From Coniella vitis (taxonomy: Eukaryota; Ascomycota; Sordariomycetes; Diaporthales; Schizoparmaceae), in NCBI GenBank assembly GCA_011317545.1, contig WUJK01000009.1, positions 372,001 to 436,000 of the forward strand: a stretch of DNA of 64,000 bases, in the 5' to 3' direction. The position numbers were made by a program, and so were the translations under genes. Each line of letters begins with the position of its first letter. The first letter of the stretch is position 1. Positions 38,496-49,871 of this stretch are shown in pieces. The notes under the pieces are model-generated. The model ran no database searches. It was not told the origin of the DNA and was given only the letters and a program-made list of their open reading frames with translations.

Positions 38496-41221
38496 ATAAC
38501 CGTATTTTATTATAATAAGTATTTTTTTTTATAAAACTTAAAGTTAATATACCCTAATTAGTACTAAATACTAGCTTAATCCCTTACCGAAGGCTTAATA
38601 ACTAAAGTAATACTATTTAAACTATATAGCTAAGCGCTCCTTCTTAATATTAAGCTTACTACCTAATTTATTATTATTAGAAGGGTTATTCTCAAACTTT
38701 AAACTAGGATAAGCCCGATTAAATTATACTTTAATTAGCTTTAAGGTTTAATTAGAGTAAATTAAATTATCTTACCTAAGCTTTAGCCTTCTTTACCTCT
38801 AGATTACTATTAAACCGCTTAAAGGTATAAATATATACCTCGATATACTAGATATAGTTAGTATAAGCGCTACCTTAGACCTTTAGAATTAAAAGATAGT
38901 AAAGGAAAGGGATTATAAGCCTAACTCTAATCGTTTATCCGTTCTAATTAATCTATCGATAATATACTATTATACGCTAAGAATAGTAATTATATAGGTT
39001 TAAATTATAGCGTTTAAATAAAGCTATTAGTAATACGAGAACCCTCCGGTAATCGCTTTAAACGTTAGTTAAAGCAATATATTTAGCGAAAGGATAAAAG
39101 CCTAAAAACTCGATAAAAAGTAAGTTAGTATAATAGCGACTTAGCTAATCTTTATTTAGAAGTATAAATAAGTACTTTATAATAGGAAGGAGCGAAGCTA
39201 GGGCATTTAAAGCCTTCTCCTTCTTTAAGGGTACCGATAAGTATTATACTCCGTATAAATATCTATTCGGACCGTCGAGAGGGTAAAAATTAAAGATAGA
39301 ATAGAGTACCTTATATCTCTGGTTAAGAACTATAAAGCTTATAGGTATTAAGGGATAGCTAGCTAAAAAGATAATACGATTAATATATACTTCGAGCTTA
39401 ATCGGATAAAGGGAGGTAAATAGGATAATATTATTTAATTACGTTATTATATTAGGTAAGCTCTAATTAGAGATAAAGAATAAGCGAGAAAGGCTTAAAG
39501 GCTAATAAGGAGGTTATATAGATATTTATATATAAAGGAGGGCGATATAATAAAACGATAAAAGGAAGGCGCGATTATTAGCTAGCTATTAATTACTACG
39601 AACTTCCTCCTATATTTATTAACTATTTTTAAAAGCTCCTTTTAGTAATTAGAAGCTTTTAATAACTTATAGAACTAGCTCTTACCTATTAACTCGCTTT
39701 TTAACTATAAAAGGCTATACTTTAGCCGCTATTATTACGAAAATTTTAAACTTTTCCTATCCTATGCTTTTAACCTTATAATTACCCTCTTCCTTATCTT
39801 TAACCCTAAAGAGCTTTAGTTTATTCCTAATTAGACCTTATATTATTAATATACCTCCGAAATAAGTCCCTTCTATACCTCTACCTTAAGCTATAAAAGC
39901 TCCTATTATTAATAGTATCGTTCGGCCGCCTTAATAACCCGTATAGGACCCTCTTTCTAACTTAGCTCCTTTCTTCGATTATTCTTATCCTAAGAATTAG
40001 ACGGCTCCTTTATATATAATTAGTCGAAGGCCTACTTAGCTAAAATTCGAGGGTTATAATAACCTCGATAAAATATACTACCTCCTACGGACTTTCTTTC
40101 TTAATATTAGCTTCTATAATAGTATTAGAGATCTTCTAACCCCTAACCTTTAGAAGGCTAAAATTAGAAAGGTCCCCTAGCCGTTTTTACCTCTTTAGCT
40201 CTATAATATCGAGGGTATATTATTAACTTAGGAACTAATATAGGATTATTAGGTAATACCCTAATACGTTTAATAATTAATAGGATTTAAGAGCTTTATC
40301 TAGCTCTCTAATATACCTTTTTCGATCGGTATTAAAGTAATAGCTCCTAAGATAAAATACCTAATTATAATCCGATTCGTGCTATTTATCCTTTATTATA
40401 AGAACTACTAGTTCGTTATAATCTATAACTATATTAGGAACCTAACCTAAGTCTTCGATTCGCTTAATAATCCCTTTCCTTAAGTCCGAAATAGCGTATA
40501 AGCCCTAATTAGAGAGTACTTATAATCTAAAGGGCGCTTTCTAGTAAAACCCCCTAGATATAAGTTTATAGCTATAGGTTACTAAGCGAATAGATAGTTC
40601 TATAGCTTATATATAGTAAATCTCGTTCGGTTTTTCTTCCGGGAATTCGATAAATAAAATAATAGCCTTTATATAGATATCTATAAGTCTAATCTATATA
40701 CTAACGTTAAGCCTACGTTATATATAGAGGAGTAGAATAATCCTAAACTTATAAAGGCTAGGGTAGTAAAACGTAGGAGCTATATATTATAAATTACTAC
40801 TAATACTTATATTTATAGGATCCGATTAGAACTTAAATACCTAGATATTAAGCTTTATATTCCCCTAATACCTTAATTAGGCTTTAATAGCTCGTTTAAG
40901 GCGTTAATTCTAGCCTAAGTCTTATAGATTATATTCGCTAGTATCTTAATAACGAGAACTCGGAGCTAATAATATTATAATAAAAACGCTCTCCCTATTC
41001 GAGCTTTAATCCCTCTTTAATCTTTAAATTAAAACGAAAAATAGTTATTAAGGAATATCCTATTAATAACGTAGCTATTTATATCGGTAAACCTCCCTAA
41101 GTTTCGCTTACCTCTATTAGCTAATTTACCTTAGTTAGCTAAACTTTAGCTTATATCTCGTCCTCCGTATCTCTCTTCCCTTCTTATTCTTCCTACCCTT
41201 ACGAATATAATTATAAGTAAT
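38496..41221. other. Unassigned 2.7-kb downstream region of element D
   Basis: Lies between the end of pol and the solo TRIM LTR. Plus-strand frames around 39180-40050 give protein-like blocks (FKAFSFFKGTDKYYTPYKY; YYELPPIFINYF) separated by TAA/TAG. This suggests one or more extra ORFs, but I recognise no domain and cannot settle the strand. Confidence 0.4.
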
Positions 41222-41412
41222 TATAACGGGCTGGCCCCTGTGGGGCTCCAGGAATTGACTAGCGTCCTGCGGCCGTCTCCGACGTACGGAACCTTTCGCT
41301 TGGGCGGTTGAGGTAAAAGGTATGCAATCTTCTGAATACGTTTCAGAAGATCTAGTCAACTTATCAGGCACGTCGGGGGAAGGCAATGTCACAGCTTAGT
41401 GGGCCTGTGATA
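41222..41412 (-). repeat. Solo LTR of the TRIM family, barely affected by RIP
   Basis: 191 bp, homologous end to end with the 192-bp TRIM LTRs. It keeps CpA and TpG (ggcccctgtggggctccagg) where the other copies read TA. Flanks are GTAAT (41217-41221) and GTAGT (41413-41417), consistent with one TSD carrying a single transition. The 85-codon minus ORF across it is incidental. Confidence 0.82.
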
Positions 41413-41942
41413 GTAGTTAGTATAGCCTACGCTAAGTACTATATAATAAGCTAATAATAGGAATACTCGATTAGCTACTCGAATTACTAAGCGCGCTAAT
41501 AATATTATTAGTAACGATAAGAAGCCTAAGAGGAAGAAGAAGGGAGGGAATTAAAGGAGATATAAAAATCGACTTTAGTATTCTATATAGTAGAGAAATC
41601 CTATCTCTATCTTATCTTAAGGTAGGTATAAAAGCTTTATTATTAGTATTACTTATACTAATTACTAATTAAGACTTATTAAATATAGAGTAAGTCTACT
41701 AGGGAGGTCTACTTATAAGTTTCGTATTATTTTAATAGCAGTTTATAATATTTAGATAATATTTAGGTTATTTAGTATTAGTTCTTTCCGCTAGGTACTT
41801 TTCCTTTTCTTTCCGTCGGTTATATTACGTTTAAGCTTCTAGATAATACCGGCTTTTAATTAAAGCTTAGCCTATCTCTCGGTTCTTTCTTTTATACGAG
41901 ATTTTACTCTTAACTATCTTAGGAATATTTATAGGGGAGGTA
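41413..41942. other. 3' internal end of element D
   Basis: AT-rich RIPped sequence between the solo LTR and the 3' LTR of D. No coding signal seen; the last bases form the polypurine tract. Confidence 0.5.
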
Positions 41943-42351
41943 TATTCTAGGGCTTAATATAGAGCGTTTATTTAATTATAATACCTAGCAAAAACTAGCT
42001 ATATTAGGCTTAAAGCCCCTTTAGAAGTAGTTAATAATAAATATACTTTTTCTTCGTTCTAATCTAACCCTTATAGGGCTTATTTCTATAACCTTTAGCT
42101 TAGAATAGCTTTAAAGTAGTATCTATTCCTTTTAAATCCCTATAAAGCTAACTCCCTTTAATTCCAATACTCTAAGGGATTAGCTATATCTCCTATATAC
42201 TCTTTTCCGTATATCCTATAAGCGCTTAAGCGTTATCTAGCCTCTAATTAGAAGCTATAGATAAGCGAGGAGGTCTAATTAGGGTAGCTAGCAGTTATTT
42301 ACCGCCTTACTAACCGACTAATTTTGCTATTTTAGCACCCTATCTAGCTTA
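41943..42351 (+). repeat. 3' LTR of element D (409 bp)
   Basis: Direct repeat of 30546-30954, including the distinctive gcctctaattagaagctatagata block. Confidence 0.92.
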
Positions 42352-44731
42352 CTGCTTATACCTTAATAGGATATAACTCTCGTTTACCTTCTAACTATCC
42401 TAATTACCTAAAAATAGTAATACCGGCTACTATAGAGAGAGTAATAACTTTGCTAAACGAACGTATTACTATAGAGTAATATTTACGCAACGCTTAAGCT
42501 AATTATACTAAATAGTATAATACGAAGTATATTAATAAAAGATTTTTACCTAATTAACTAATCTTAATCTTTACGAAAAACTTACGGTAATATTATATAT
42601 TAGTAAAACTAGCAGATAAATACCTTAGTCTATTTCGAGTACTAGAGGTAATTAGCGTATACGGATTAGTATATCGATTAGAACTACCGAAAGCTTATAA
42701 AGTTTATAACGTTTTTTATATCTCTACGTTAAAGCAGTTTAATAGTAGAGAAGGCGATAATCCTAAGCTACGACCTGAGATTAATATTAAAGGTAAAGAA
42801 TATTTTAAAGTCGAAGTAATTTTAGTATATCGAGGTCCGAAAAAATAACGATAATTTCTTATTCGATAAAGGGGTTATAGCAGCGAAAGCTATATATAGG
42901 AGCTACGTTAATATATTAATAATAGAGATATAATTTAAAAATACGAAATATAATTAATAGCTAAACCGAAAATTACGAAAAATTAAAACTAGTCTTAGTA
43001 ATTAATTAACGTAAACTATACGATATCGTAACGATTAAGTAGTATAAAGTATATTTACTAGTTATAGCTAATAATAATAGCCTAAGCACCGCTATTACCG
43101 CTATTATTACCGTTATTATTACCTCTACCCTGCGCGTTAGCACCGTTATCGCTATTATTATTATTATTATCGTCTTCTTTATCGTTATTATAGGTATTAG
43201 TAGCCTCGGTTAACCGTTCTCTAATATTAGCTAATCGTTCTAATATATTAACCCTACGAGTAAGTGGCGATATTATATTACGAGTAATAGTAAGCTATTT
43301 AGTATTACTATTACGAGTAATAGTAAGCTATTTAGTATTACTATTACTACTAATAACGACGGTAGGGCTAGTATTACCTTGCGAATTCGTAACGCTTTTA
43401 CCGCTATTATTATCCTTACTAGTAGTAAATAGATAGGATTAAGCGCGAGGAATTTTCGAAATAGCCTCTTTTAACTAATCGGTAGTAAAGGGATATTAAG
43501 ATAATATAATTATACGGACGTTAAAAGGCATCTATTTAGTTATTTATTAGTATATTTCTCGTAATATAATAGATTCGGATAATTATATTTATACGATAGT
43601 AAGGCTGGTTGTTTTTAGCGTAATATTTATATTTAGTATTAATACTTAATACTATTAGTATTAGTCCGATATATAAGGAAAAAGCTGCTTATTAGGATAG
43701 GGTTTATAAATATAGTTTAGCTTCTTGGCTATTACGCGAACGTAGCGCGTATACTATTCTATAATAGGCCGAGCGGGGGCTAGAGGGCTATTATTATTAT
43801 TATTAATAGCTATAGCGACTTTAGCGCGTTTGCTAGGCCTAAGAGTATAGTTAACGGTGCTTTAACGTAAGATAAATATAAAAAATACTTACTAATTACT
43901 ATTATTATTAGCGGGGCGCTTAGGAGGCATTTTTATTTATTTAATTAATAAATGTTACGACTGCTATAATAAAGCGTTAGTACTATATACTAGTTGCGAA
44001 AACGTAGGAAGAGAGTAAAGTAATAAGCGTAATAGAACTACTTTTTAGTAGAGAAGACGAAGCGTATAATAAGGGGAAACTAAAAGGGAATACTAATAAA
44101 ATATTTAAAAGTTTAGTCTAAAGGAAAAAAGAAAAGGAAAGAGAAGTAAATTAATAGAGAAAAAAGAGTAGTTTTTATAGTTATAGAGGTAAAGCTATCG
44201 CAATAGTTAGGTAGCCCGTATACCCTGCCTATTTACTACTATTACTGCTATTTTTACTATTGCTATTATTCTTTTATTATTACTATTATCCTTAGCGTAA
44301 ACTATTCTTATTTACTACTCTTTTATTACTACTATTATTCTATTATTATTACTATTATTTTATTATAACTACGGCGTTACTAACGATACTTTAAAACCCC
44401 TCGATAATAATACGATAATAATAATATAGTAATAAGGATAATAAAGCAATAATAAAGATATTATAACGTATAATATACTATATTATTCCTAGCACCGATA
44501 TTTAATAATAATAAGCTGTTTTTGGAATAATAGTATAGCTACTATACTATAATACTAATAAAAGAAAATTGGATCTTAAATATATAACCTATAACTTAAT
44601 TATAAATAACTTGCTTAAACGTAACGAGTTATTAGCTGGAGTACCTTAACCTAAATTACTATTATTAGATAAAAAGGATTTCTCCTAGTATTTAATAGCT
44701 TCGAGGACGAAGCTTATAAGAAGGGGGATAA
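42352..44731 (+). pseudogene. Element E remainder: integrase C-terminal part and 3' internal region (inverted segment)
   Basis: Continues element E integrase after D (YTLIGYNSRLPSNYPNYL, then TIERVITLLNERITIEQYL). A chromo/SH3-like tail follows to about 42840, then non-coding sequence with trinucleotide-rich tracts (attattatt, ctattacta), and finally a purine tract gaagggggataa just before the 3' LTR at 44732. Confidence 0.75.
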
Positions 44732-44856
44732 TATTAGAGTCTGAATTGGAAACCTGCTTATATATTACTTAAAAGCAATAGGAACCCTGCGAAGTTAATT
44801 ATATTTATAGTTAAGGATAGAAATTAGGATATGGAAAAAGAAAGAAAGGAACTAAG
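44732..44856 (+). repeat. Proximal part of the 3' LTR of element E (inverted segment)
   Basis: Starts TATTAGAGTCTGAATTGG, matching the outer end of the intact LTR at 48065 read on the minus strand. Broken after CTAAG (44852-44856) by the right TRIM. Confidence 0.88.
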
Positions 44857-45388
44857 TATTATAGGCCCACCTGTAATATTGCCTTCGCCCGACGTACCTA
44901 ATAAGTTAACTAGATCTTTTAAAACGTATTTAGAAGATTATATACCTTTTACTTTAACCGCCTAAGCAAAGGGTTCTATACGTACGTTAGAGACGGCCGT
45001 AGGAACGCTAGTTAATTCCTAGAGCCCTATAGGGGCTAGCCCGTTATATATCTTCTAAATATCCTAAGGTCGTAAGTTCGAGCTACGGAGTACTAAAAGT
45101 CTTAGATACCCCTTCCGTATAAACTTCGGCTTATAAAGCAATATCGCAGGTAAGCTTTAGGGGTCCGACGTTATTAGAGGGAGAGAAGGGAGGTAATATT
45201 ATAGGCCTACCTATAATATTGCCTTCGCCCGACGTACCTGATAAGTTAACTAGATCTTCTAAAACGTATTTAGAAGATTACGTACCTTTTACCTTAACCG
45301 CCTAAGCGAAGGGTTCCGTATATATATCGGAGACGGCCGTAGGAACGCTAGTTAATTCCTAGAGCCCTATAGGGGCCAGCCTATTATA
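44857..45388 (+). mobile_element. Right TRIM-like miniature LTR element (532 bp)
   Basis: Same architecture as the left copy, opposite orientation: 192-bp LTR (44857-45048), 148-bp internal part (45049-45196), 192-bp LTR (45197-45388). B-box-like GTTCGAGC at 45076-45083 and a purine tract before 45197. Flanks are CTAAG (5') and AAGCC (3'): the same two sequences as at the left copy, so neither copy has a matching pair. Confidence 0.88.
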
Positions 45389-47826
45389 AAGCCTAACTAG
45401 AACTCGGTTAATATAAGATTAAAAAGTTATAGGAGAATTCGTTAAACCTATTAGTAAAATAAGGTATTTAAAATACCTGTATTTAGTACGAAAAGCAGTC
45501 TTCTACTTATTACCTTCCTTAATTCGTATATAATAATAAGTATCTTTTAAGTTAAGCTTAATATAAATAATAGTATATAATAATTAGTCTAAAACTTCTA
45601 AAATTAAAGGTAAAGGTATACGATTCTTATATATTAGCTTATTTAAAGTACGATAATTAATATAAAGGCGTAACTCCCCGCCCCTTTTTAATATAAAAAT
45701 AATAGGAGCTTTTATAGGATTAATAGAATAACGAATAAAACCTCTAGCTTATATTTTCTATAAGTATTCCCTAAGATTTTCTAGCTTTAACGTAGTAAGT
45801 ATATAAATAGGTCCTTATAAAGGTATCGCGCCCTCTTCTAGATTAATAATATAATCTAAAACTATTCGTATTAGTAAAGGTACGTTAGGATCTATATATA
45901 TAATATCCTTAAAGTCTATATATTCGCTAGGTAAACTAGGGATAGGTTTTTTAACTTCCTTTTTAGATAGATATAAAGGAATAATAGGTATACTTTATAT
46001 AGTAAATATTATATATACTTCGTATATTTCCTATATAAACGTAGTAAGTACTAACTTAGATATATATAATAGCTATCTCTAATACCTAATAGCCTAATTA
46101 ATTTAAGGATTTATAGAAATAAGCTAGGGAAAACCTAATATAATTAGGAAGAGTACTTTTTTAATAATAGAGAAGCGATAATACTATATTCTCGCAACGC
46201 CTAAGGAATTAGTAATTAGTAAATCTAATAAAATAGAACCTAAAGTTTTTATTAATATACTATTAAATATAACTAATAGAATACTTAATCTAATATAAAG
46301 TTATAGGATTTATTCGAATAAGTTACATATAAGTAGGTTCTCCTTTACGCCCGAATTAATAAGCGCTTCTTTTTTTATAAACTATAATATTTTACTTAAA
46401 ATTATATTAGCCTTTATAATTAGACGAGGATAATCCTACTTAGTATATCCATAACTAAAACTCTATATAGAAGCTATATTATAGGTAATATTCGAAATTC
46501 GTTATAATTTTAGATATATAATTATAGTATAGCCTACTATTTAATAAATTCGATAATAAGCTTTAGGATATTTACTAGAAGTATAGTTATCCTCCCCGTA
46601 AATATAGTAAATTCGCTATAGGTTCTATAGGTAAGTTACTTTTCGATAGCTTTATTAGTTATAATTATAGTATCGAATACTATAGTTATAAGTTAGTTAT
46701 ATTAATATAGCGAAATCGTTAGTATTATACTTAGGGGGTAAAGATAAGTTAAGTAATAATATAGAAAGTAGCGAATTCTTAGTAGCTTTTTTAGGATAAT
46801 AGGTTATAATATAACTAGACTCCCTATATATAAAGTAAGTCCTATATTCTTATAGAGTTCGTATAGGTTAAGGTTAAGTATCTTTTTATATTAATTTAAA
46901 TCGTTATATTAAACTAATAGTATATTCCTATTTATACCGGTAATATTACTTAAGAGCCGAGTATAATCCGTAACTTAGGGTATAGCTAAGTAATAAAGGC
47001 TATAATACGAGCTAATCCTTCTAAAGGAGCTAGATTATCTAATTTAATTCTATTAAAACGTTATACGAAATCCGTAACTACTTTATCTCGGCCTTATATA
47101 AATCGTAAAAGCTTCGAAGACGTAATAAGTATATAAATCTTAGGATTAGAATATTATTTCTCGAGAAATTCCAAAAGATTAGATAGGGATATTTTCGCCT
47201 TAGTACTATTTTCCCTATATTAATATATAAGAATACTAACCTAATAGCGTTTTATATTATCTCTTAAATAACCGGTAGTATAATAAGATTTATAGTCTTT
47301 ATTAATAATACTATATATCTTAAATCGATATATAGGGTTAAATTTAAAAGCTTAAAATTCTATTAGACTAATTCCTTTATATATTAGGTTTAGTATATTA
47401 TATAAAAGGATAAGAGATATAGTATTAACGGTGCTTTCCGATTAAAAGGTAGATAAAGAATTATTAGGTTTGGAAAGAGTAGGTATAGCTTTACTTATAG
47501 GTAATAAATTACTATATAAAAGTATCGTAAATAAAGAAGGAACCTTATAGCTAGCTAATAATAGGTAGATATAATTAGAGGATCTATTCTCTTACGCTAA
47601 GCGTATACGTTTAGTATATAAGCGCTGCTTAATATCTTAGAGCCGTAATAATATATCTACTTTAGCCTCTTCGCGAAGGCGTTATTTAGTTATAGTAGCT
47701 ATATTTAGAGATTCTAGGGGAATTCGCTATATTAGCGTAGTATTAGTACGACTAATACGAGAAGAGCGTTATATAGATAGCATTCTTATTCTTGCCGGTT
47801 TATACCCTTAGTAAAGAAGTTTAGAA
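45389..47826 (-). pseudogene. Element E gag, protease and N-terminal RT remnant
   Basis: Read on the minus strand from the 5' LTR. Gag-like sequence (about 47650 to 46900) and protease-like sequence are followed by RT, with GELRLYINYRTLN near 45670, a stretch of fingers/palm sequence, and YLILLIGLTNSPITF near 45450. The frame stops being RT at 45389, where the right TRIM begins. It continues in frame at 28360 on the plus strand once the shared GGCTT is counted once. Confidence 0.8.
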
Positions 47827-48065
47827 TATCAGGGTTTTAATAAGCAAAGTAATAGGATATAAGAAAGCATCTAATAAGCAGGATCTTAGCAATATTCGAG
47901 ATATATTTTCAATAAGGTTATATTCAGAAATTAAACTAAACTTAGTTCCTTTCTTTCTTTTTCTATATCCCAATTTCCATCCTTAACTATAAATATAATT
48001 AACTTCGCAGGGTTCCTATTGCTTTTAAGTGATATATAAGCAGGTTTCCAGTTCAGACTCTAACA
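47827..48065 (-). repeat. Intact 5' LTR of element E (239 bp)
   Basis: In element orientation starts TGTTAGAGTCTGAACTGG and ends AAAACCCTGATA. Keeps several CpA/TpG sites. Confidence 0.9.
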
Positions 48066-48930
48066 GCGTATAACGTATCGCTTTAGGATACGCCGTCTAT
48101 TCTTACGCTTACTATCCGTCTTGCATTGCTTAAAGACAGGGTCTTAGAGGAGGGCCGTTTAAAATACGGCGTTAAATTCTTTACCGTGGGTCCTTGTGCT
48201 ATAATGCCCCTGATGTATTAACAAGTATACAATTATCCCGCCTTTTAGTAATAACTTCAAGCAGAAAACGCGCAAAGACGCGTTAATATTCGTATAACCC
48301 CTTTAGCTATAAATCCTATCTGCCCCGGCTACCTACTTTTCATAGGTTAAACCCCTAAATACTACAATATTTCCTCTCCTCCCTTAGTTTTTCATCTACT
48401 AACCTTTTTTACTATATATTAAATCACTACCGCTACCACCCTAATAATAATAAAAAGCAACTAAGATAGCGCCTCCTCGTATTCCTAATCCCTTATAGGA
48501 AGTTATACGAACGCGTAACTAGTTAGTAATTAAGAATGCCGACTTGCTCTCTCCTACCGACGTAAGAATATACCCACTTCCTCCTCCTCCTCCTCTTCTT
48601 CTTCTTCTTCTTCGTTATCGTTATCGTTATCGTCGTTATCGTTATAATAATAGGGTATTTTAATACCGAGCGTTATATTATTTCGCAGTATATAGCTATA
48701 GGATAGGTATACCGTAGCCGTTATCGCCTAGTAAAGTAATATGCTAGATAGACCTTAGATATAGATATTACCTAGCTTAGTCGCTATACTAGCTCGGTAG
48801 TTTTTAATAACGGGTTAAGCTCCTCGGTTTTGCTTAGGCTATACCCTTTCTTTTTTTTTCTTTTTTTTTTCTATATTTACTATACTCGTTCTCTTTAATA
48901 GCTTTTAACCTAAGAATTAACAAAGAAACG
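48066..48930. other. Old flanking sequence of element E
   Basis: The first about 125 bases continue the minus-strand relic gene described at 18998-20265. The rest is moderately RIPped and includes CTC/TTC and CGTTAT microsatellite tracts at 48576-48640. The plus strand here could encode a Ser-rich segment leading toward the next pseudogene, but I see no secure gene. Confidence 0.4.
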
Positions 48931-49500
48931 ATGCTAATATAATAACAGACGATTATTCTTAATAACCTCGACGTATTAGTAACCCAGCTAAATCAGTATA
49001 CTAGAATTCTTAATAAGATAGCCGGAGAAATAAAGACGTAAGCGTATAATAAAGAGGGAGGAAATAGGAACCCAGACTCTCTAGGGCACGACTTACTAAC
49101 TTCTATATTTCCGCTCCTCCCCTTTGCTTAGAATCAAGAATATACTTAGGGCACGTCCGTTATCGGGCGAAACCTAAGCCGTCGCGGCTCGCTTAGCTCG
49201 TAAAGTTCGTAACGCACTAGCGTAAGCCAGGCGGGCAACGGGTCTAAGCAAGAGCACTAGTAAGAAGAGGACGAAGAGCTTAAGGATATAACCGAATCGC
49301 AGGAACAATCGCGCATCGAGTTAGCACTTATAAGTATTACGGAGAATATTGGCCTGATTTAGAAGCATTTCGACGACTGGATCGAGGGAAAGAACGGCTA
49401 CGAGAAACACAAACCCTTTGCATCGAAATGCGAGGGTAGTGTACCCTGTACGCAGTGTGACTTGAAAACCGCTATTCATTTGTATTTCTTTTGTAATTAG
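48931..49500 (+). pseudogene. RIP-nonsense ORF of unknown family, 190 codons
   Basis: One plus-strand frame runs from ATG at 48931 to TAG at 49498-49500. It has about ten internal stops, all TAA or TAG (for example a TAA pair at codons 4-5, KT-stop-AY, FA-stop-NQ, S-stop-SS-stop-R, a TAG-TAA pair after EH). Each is a CAA/CAG-to-TAA/TAG change. The last 80 codons are nearly undamaged (TESQEQSRIELALISITENI, KHFDDWIEGKNGYEKH) and end with two closely spaced cysteine pairs (C..SVPCTQC). Damage falls off left to right, marking the edge of the RIP block. Family unknown. Confidence 0.55.
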
Positions 49501-49871
49501 AATTTAGATAAGATAACATACTCATTTTTACCTTACAATTCGCCCTGGTTCAGAGAGACTATACTCATCGACATCTGTGCAGTCGGCCAATCACAATGGC
49601 GTGTGAGTCCATTAGTGCCCAGGGGCGGGAACTCTGCGTCGCAATATTGGATGTGGGAATCTTTCAAGGCACCTACACTAGCAAAACGTATTTCATGTCT
49701 CCTTGCGTGTGACGCCGTTGGAAAAAGAAAAGGCAGTCATAGCAGGTATTCCGCCACGACAAGAAGGATTAGATTCTAGAATTCTCTTTACCCTTGTCCA
49801 GTCAGCGTCTGAGAAGCTCGTAACAGTGGTTAGAAGCTCTATACTTGGCATATATTTCAAATTCATAGGCA
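49501..49871. other. 3' flank of the PAQR gene
   Basis: Normal composition returns here. Probably contains the 3' UTR of the minus-strand PAQR gene. A 61-codon minus ORF at 49693-49878 is not convincing. Confidence 0.4.

Larger units (their letters stand above)
30546..42351 (+). mobile_element. Element D: large Ty3/gypsy-like element inserted in element E integrase
   Basis: 11,806 bp with two 409-bp LTRs and a short duplication CTGC (30542-30545, 42352-42355; CTGCT if the element starts one base later). Removing it rejoins element E integrase in frame (TSLLPA then YTLIGYNSRLP). A purine tract (aggggaggta) precedes the 3' LTR. Contains gag-like, protease-like, RT, RNase H and integrase remnants, then about 2.7 kb of unexplained sequence before a solo TRIM LTR. 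A different lineage from elements 1-4. Confidence 0.92.
27709..48065 (-). mobile_element. Element E: minus-strand Ty3/gypsy element, interrupted by D and two TRIMs and internally inverted
   Basis: Bounded by GCGTA on both sides (27704-27708 and 48066-48070). Intact 239-bp 5' LTR at 47827-48065. The 3' LTR is in two pieces, 27709-27827 and 44732-44856; their lengths minus the shared CTAAG give exactly 239. Subtracting D, both TRIMs and their duplications leaves about 7.47 kb, normal for gypsy. Gag, protease and the first part of RT read minus (47826 down to 45389). The rest of RT, RNase H and integrase read plus (28360-30545, 42352-44731), because the segment between the TRIMs is inverted. Confidence 0.85.

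Noticed and set aside
41135..41392. 85-codon minus ORF in element D
   Set aside because: Created by the un-RIPped solo TRIM LTR; not a gene.
43080..43400. Short attatt/ctatta repeats resembling a CRISPR or minisatellite array
   Set aside because: Units are irregular microsatellite tracts inside element E; no constant repeat-spacer structure, and CRISPR is not expected in a fungus.
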